The translations under genes were made by a program, and so were the position numbers. Shown in pieces: positions 5,838 to 5,897 of a stretch of 5,897 nucleotides of DNA. The DNA lies in NCBI GenBank assembly GCA_001777455.1, contig MFDZ01000041.1, positions 3,934 to 9,830 of the forward strand, given 5' to 3'. Each line of letters begins with the position of its first letter. The stretch's first letter is position 1. Source of the DNA: Candidatus Daviesbacteria bacterium RIFCSPLOWO2_02_FULL_41_8. Lineage in GTDB: Bacteria > Patescibacteriota > Microgenomatia > Daviesbacterales > UBA10151. The notes beneath the pieces were generated by a model. That model made no database searches and was not told the origin of the DNA. It worked only from the letters and a program-made list of their open reading frames with translations.

Positions 5838-5855
5838 TCATAATACAATATGAAT
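5836..5855. promoter_or_regulatory. Palindromic divergent promoter/operator region
   Basis: ATTCATA (5836-5842) and TATGAAT (5849-5855) are a perfect 7-bp inverted repeat with a six-base spacer, reaching into both divergent start codons. The + strand -10 candidate CATAAT (5839-5844) matches five of six bases and puts the transcription start at the ATG at 5850. The minus-strand candidates TATTAT (complement of 5840-5845) and TATTGT (complement of 5845-5850) overlap it. A dimeric regulator binding here would cover both promoters. Regulation is inference; AT-rich symmetry can arise from facing -10 boxes. Confidence 0.4.
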
Positions 5856-5897
5856 ATGCAGCAACTAACTAAAATAATATTGGCCTGGGAACTGTTT
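5850..5897 (+). CDS. Start of a possible gene running off the right edge
   Basis: From the ATG at 5850 (or the second ATG at 5856) the frame is open for 16 codons to the window end, reading MNMQQLTKIILAWELF. A -10-like CATAAT lies just upstream and there is no Shine-Dalgarno. The run LTKIILAWELF resembles the first helix of helix-turn-helix domains in regulators or transposase/integrase N-termini, but 16 residues cannot identify a family. Confidence 0.35.
   Translation, partial: MNMQQLTKIILAWELF

Noticed and set aside
1..5897. Alternative genetic code (TGA read as an amino acid)
   Set aside because: No gene here needs TGA read-through; the conserved proteins end at TAA at the expected lengths.
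5850..5897. Firm call of a transposase at the right edge
   Set aside because: Only 16 codons are visible. The helix-turn-helix resemblance is too short to name a family, and no terminal inverted repeat or target duplication can be seen.

Overview
The window looks like a fragment of a small-genome, fermentative bacterium. Candidate Phyla Radiation (Patescibacteria), probably a Microgenomates-type lineage, is my best guess. This is inference from gene style: a surface protein with one N-terminal membrane anchor ending in VYLVQQ and long Pro/Thr linkers, a membrane-anchored DsbA-like protein of a kind I associate with that group, tight packing, and no Shine-Dalgarno sequence at any of the five well-supported starts. 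All stops are TAA or TGA and no in-frame TGA interrupts a gene, so nothing suggests a recoded genetic code.

Layout. Positions 1-1571 (+) hold the C-terminal two thirds of pyruvate formate-lyase (pflB), cut off at its 5' side by the window edge. A 142-bp spacer follows, almost entirely filled by a long imperfect inverted repeat: a purine-rich left arm built on GAAGATAG-like units and a pyrimidine-rich right arm. Next is pflA (1714-2439, +), the radical-SAM activase that installs the glycyl radical on PflB. A convergent Nudix gene resembling type 1 isopentenyl-diphosphate isomerase (2417-2962, -) overlaps the end of pflA by 23 bp. It has lost the family's catalytic cysteine and carries an in-frame palindrome. 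A 92-bp divergent promoter region leads to a secreted, membrane-anchored multidomain surface protein (3055-4458, +). This converges on a membrane-anchored DsbA-like thiol oxidoreductase (4485-5297, -). Upstream of that, on the same strand, is an unrecognised 164-residue protein (5343-5837, -). It shares a palindromic divergent promoter region with a + strand reading frame that runs off the right edge (5850-5897).

How the genes fit together. PflB and PflA form a working pair: PflA activates PflB, which splits pyruvate with CoA into acetyl-CoA and formate under anaerobic conditions. The surface protein has exactly six cysteines, two bracketing each of its three extracytoplasmic domains, and sits beside a predicted disulfide-forming enzyme. 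An enzyme-substrate link is an attractive inference. The Nudix gene, the 164-residue gene and the right-edge frame have no evident link to the others.

No RNA genes, CRISPR arrays or complete insertion sequences were recognised. The most unusual structures are the large hairpin between pflB and pflA, two short in-frame palindromic insertions inside conserved enzymes, the Cys-to-Ala change in the Idi-like protein, and the apparently leaderless style of gene starts.
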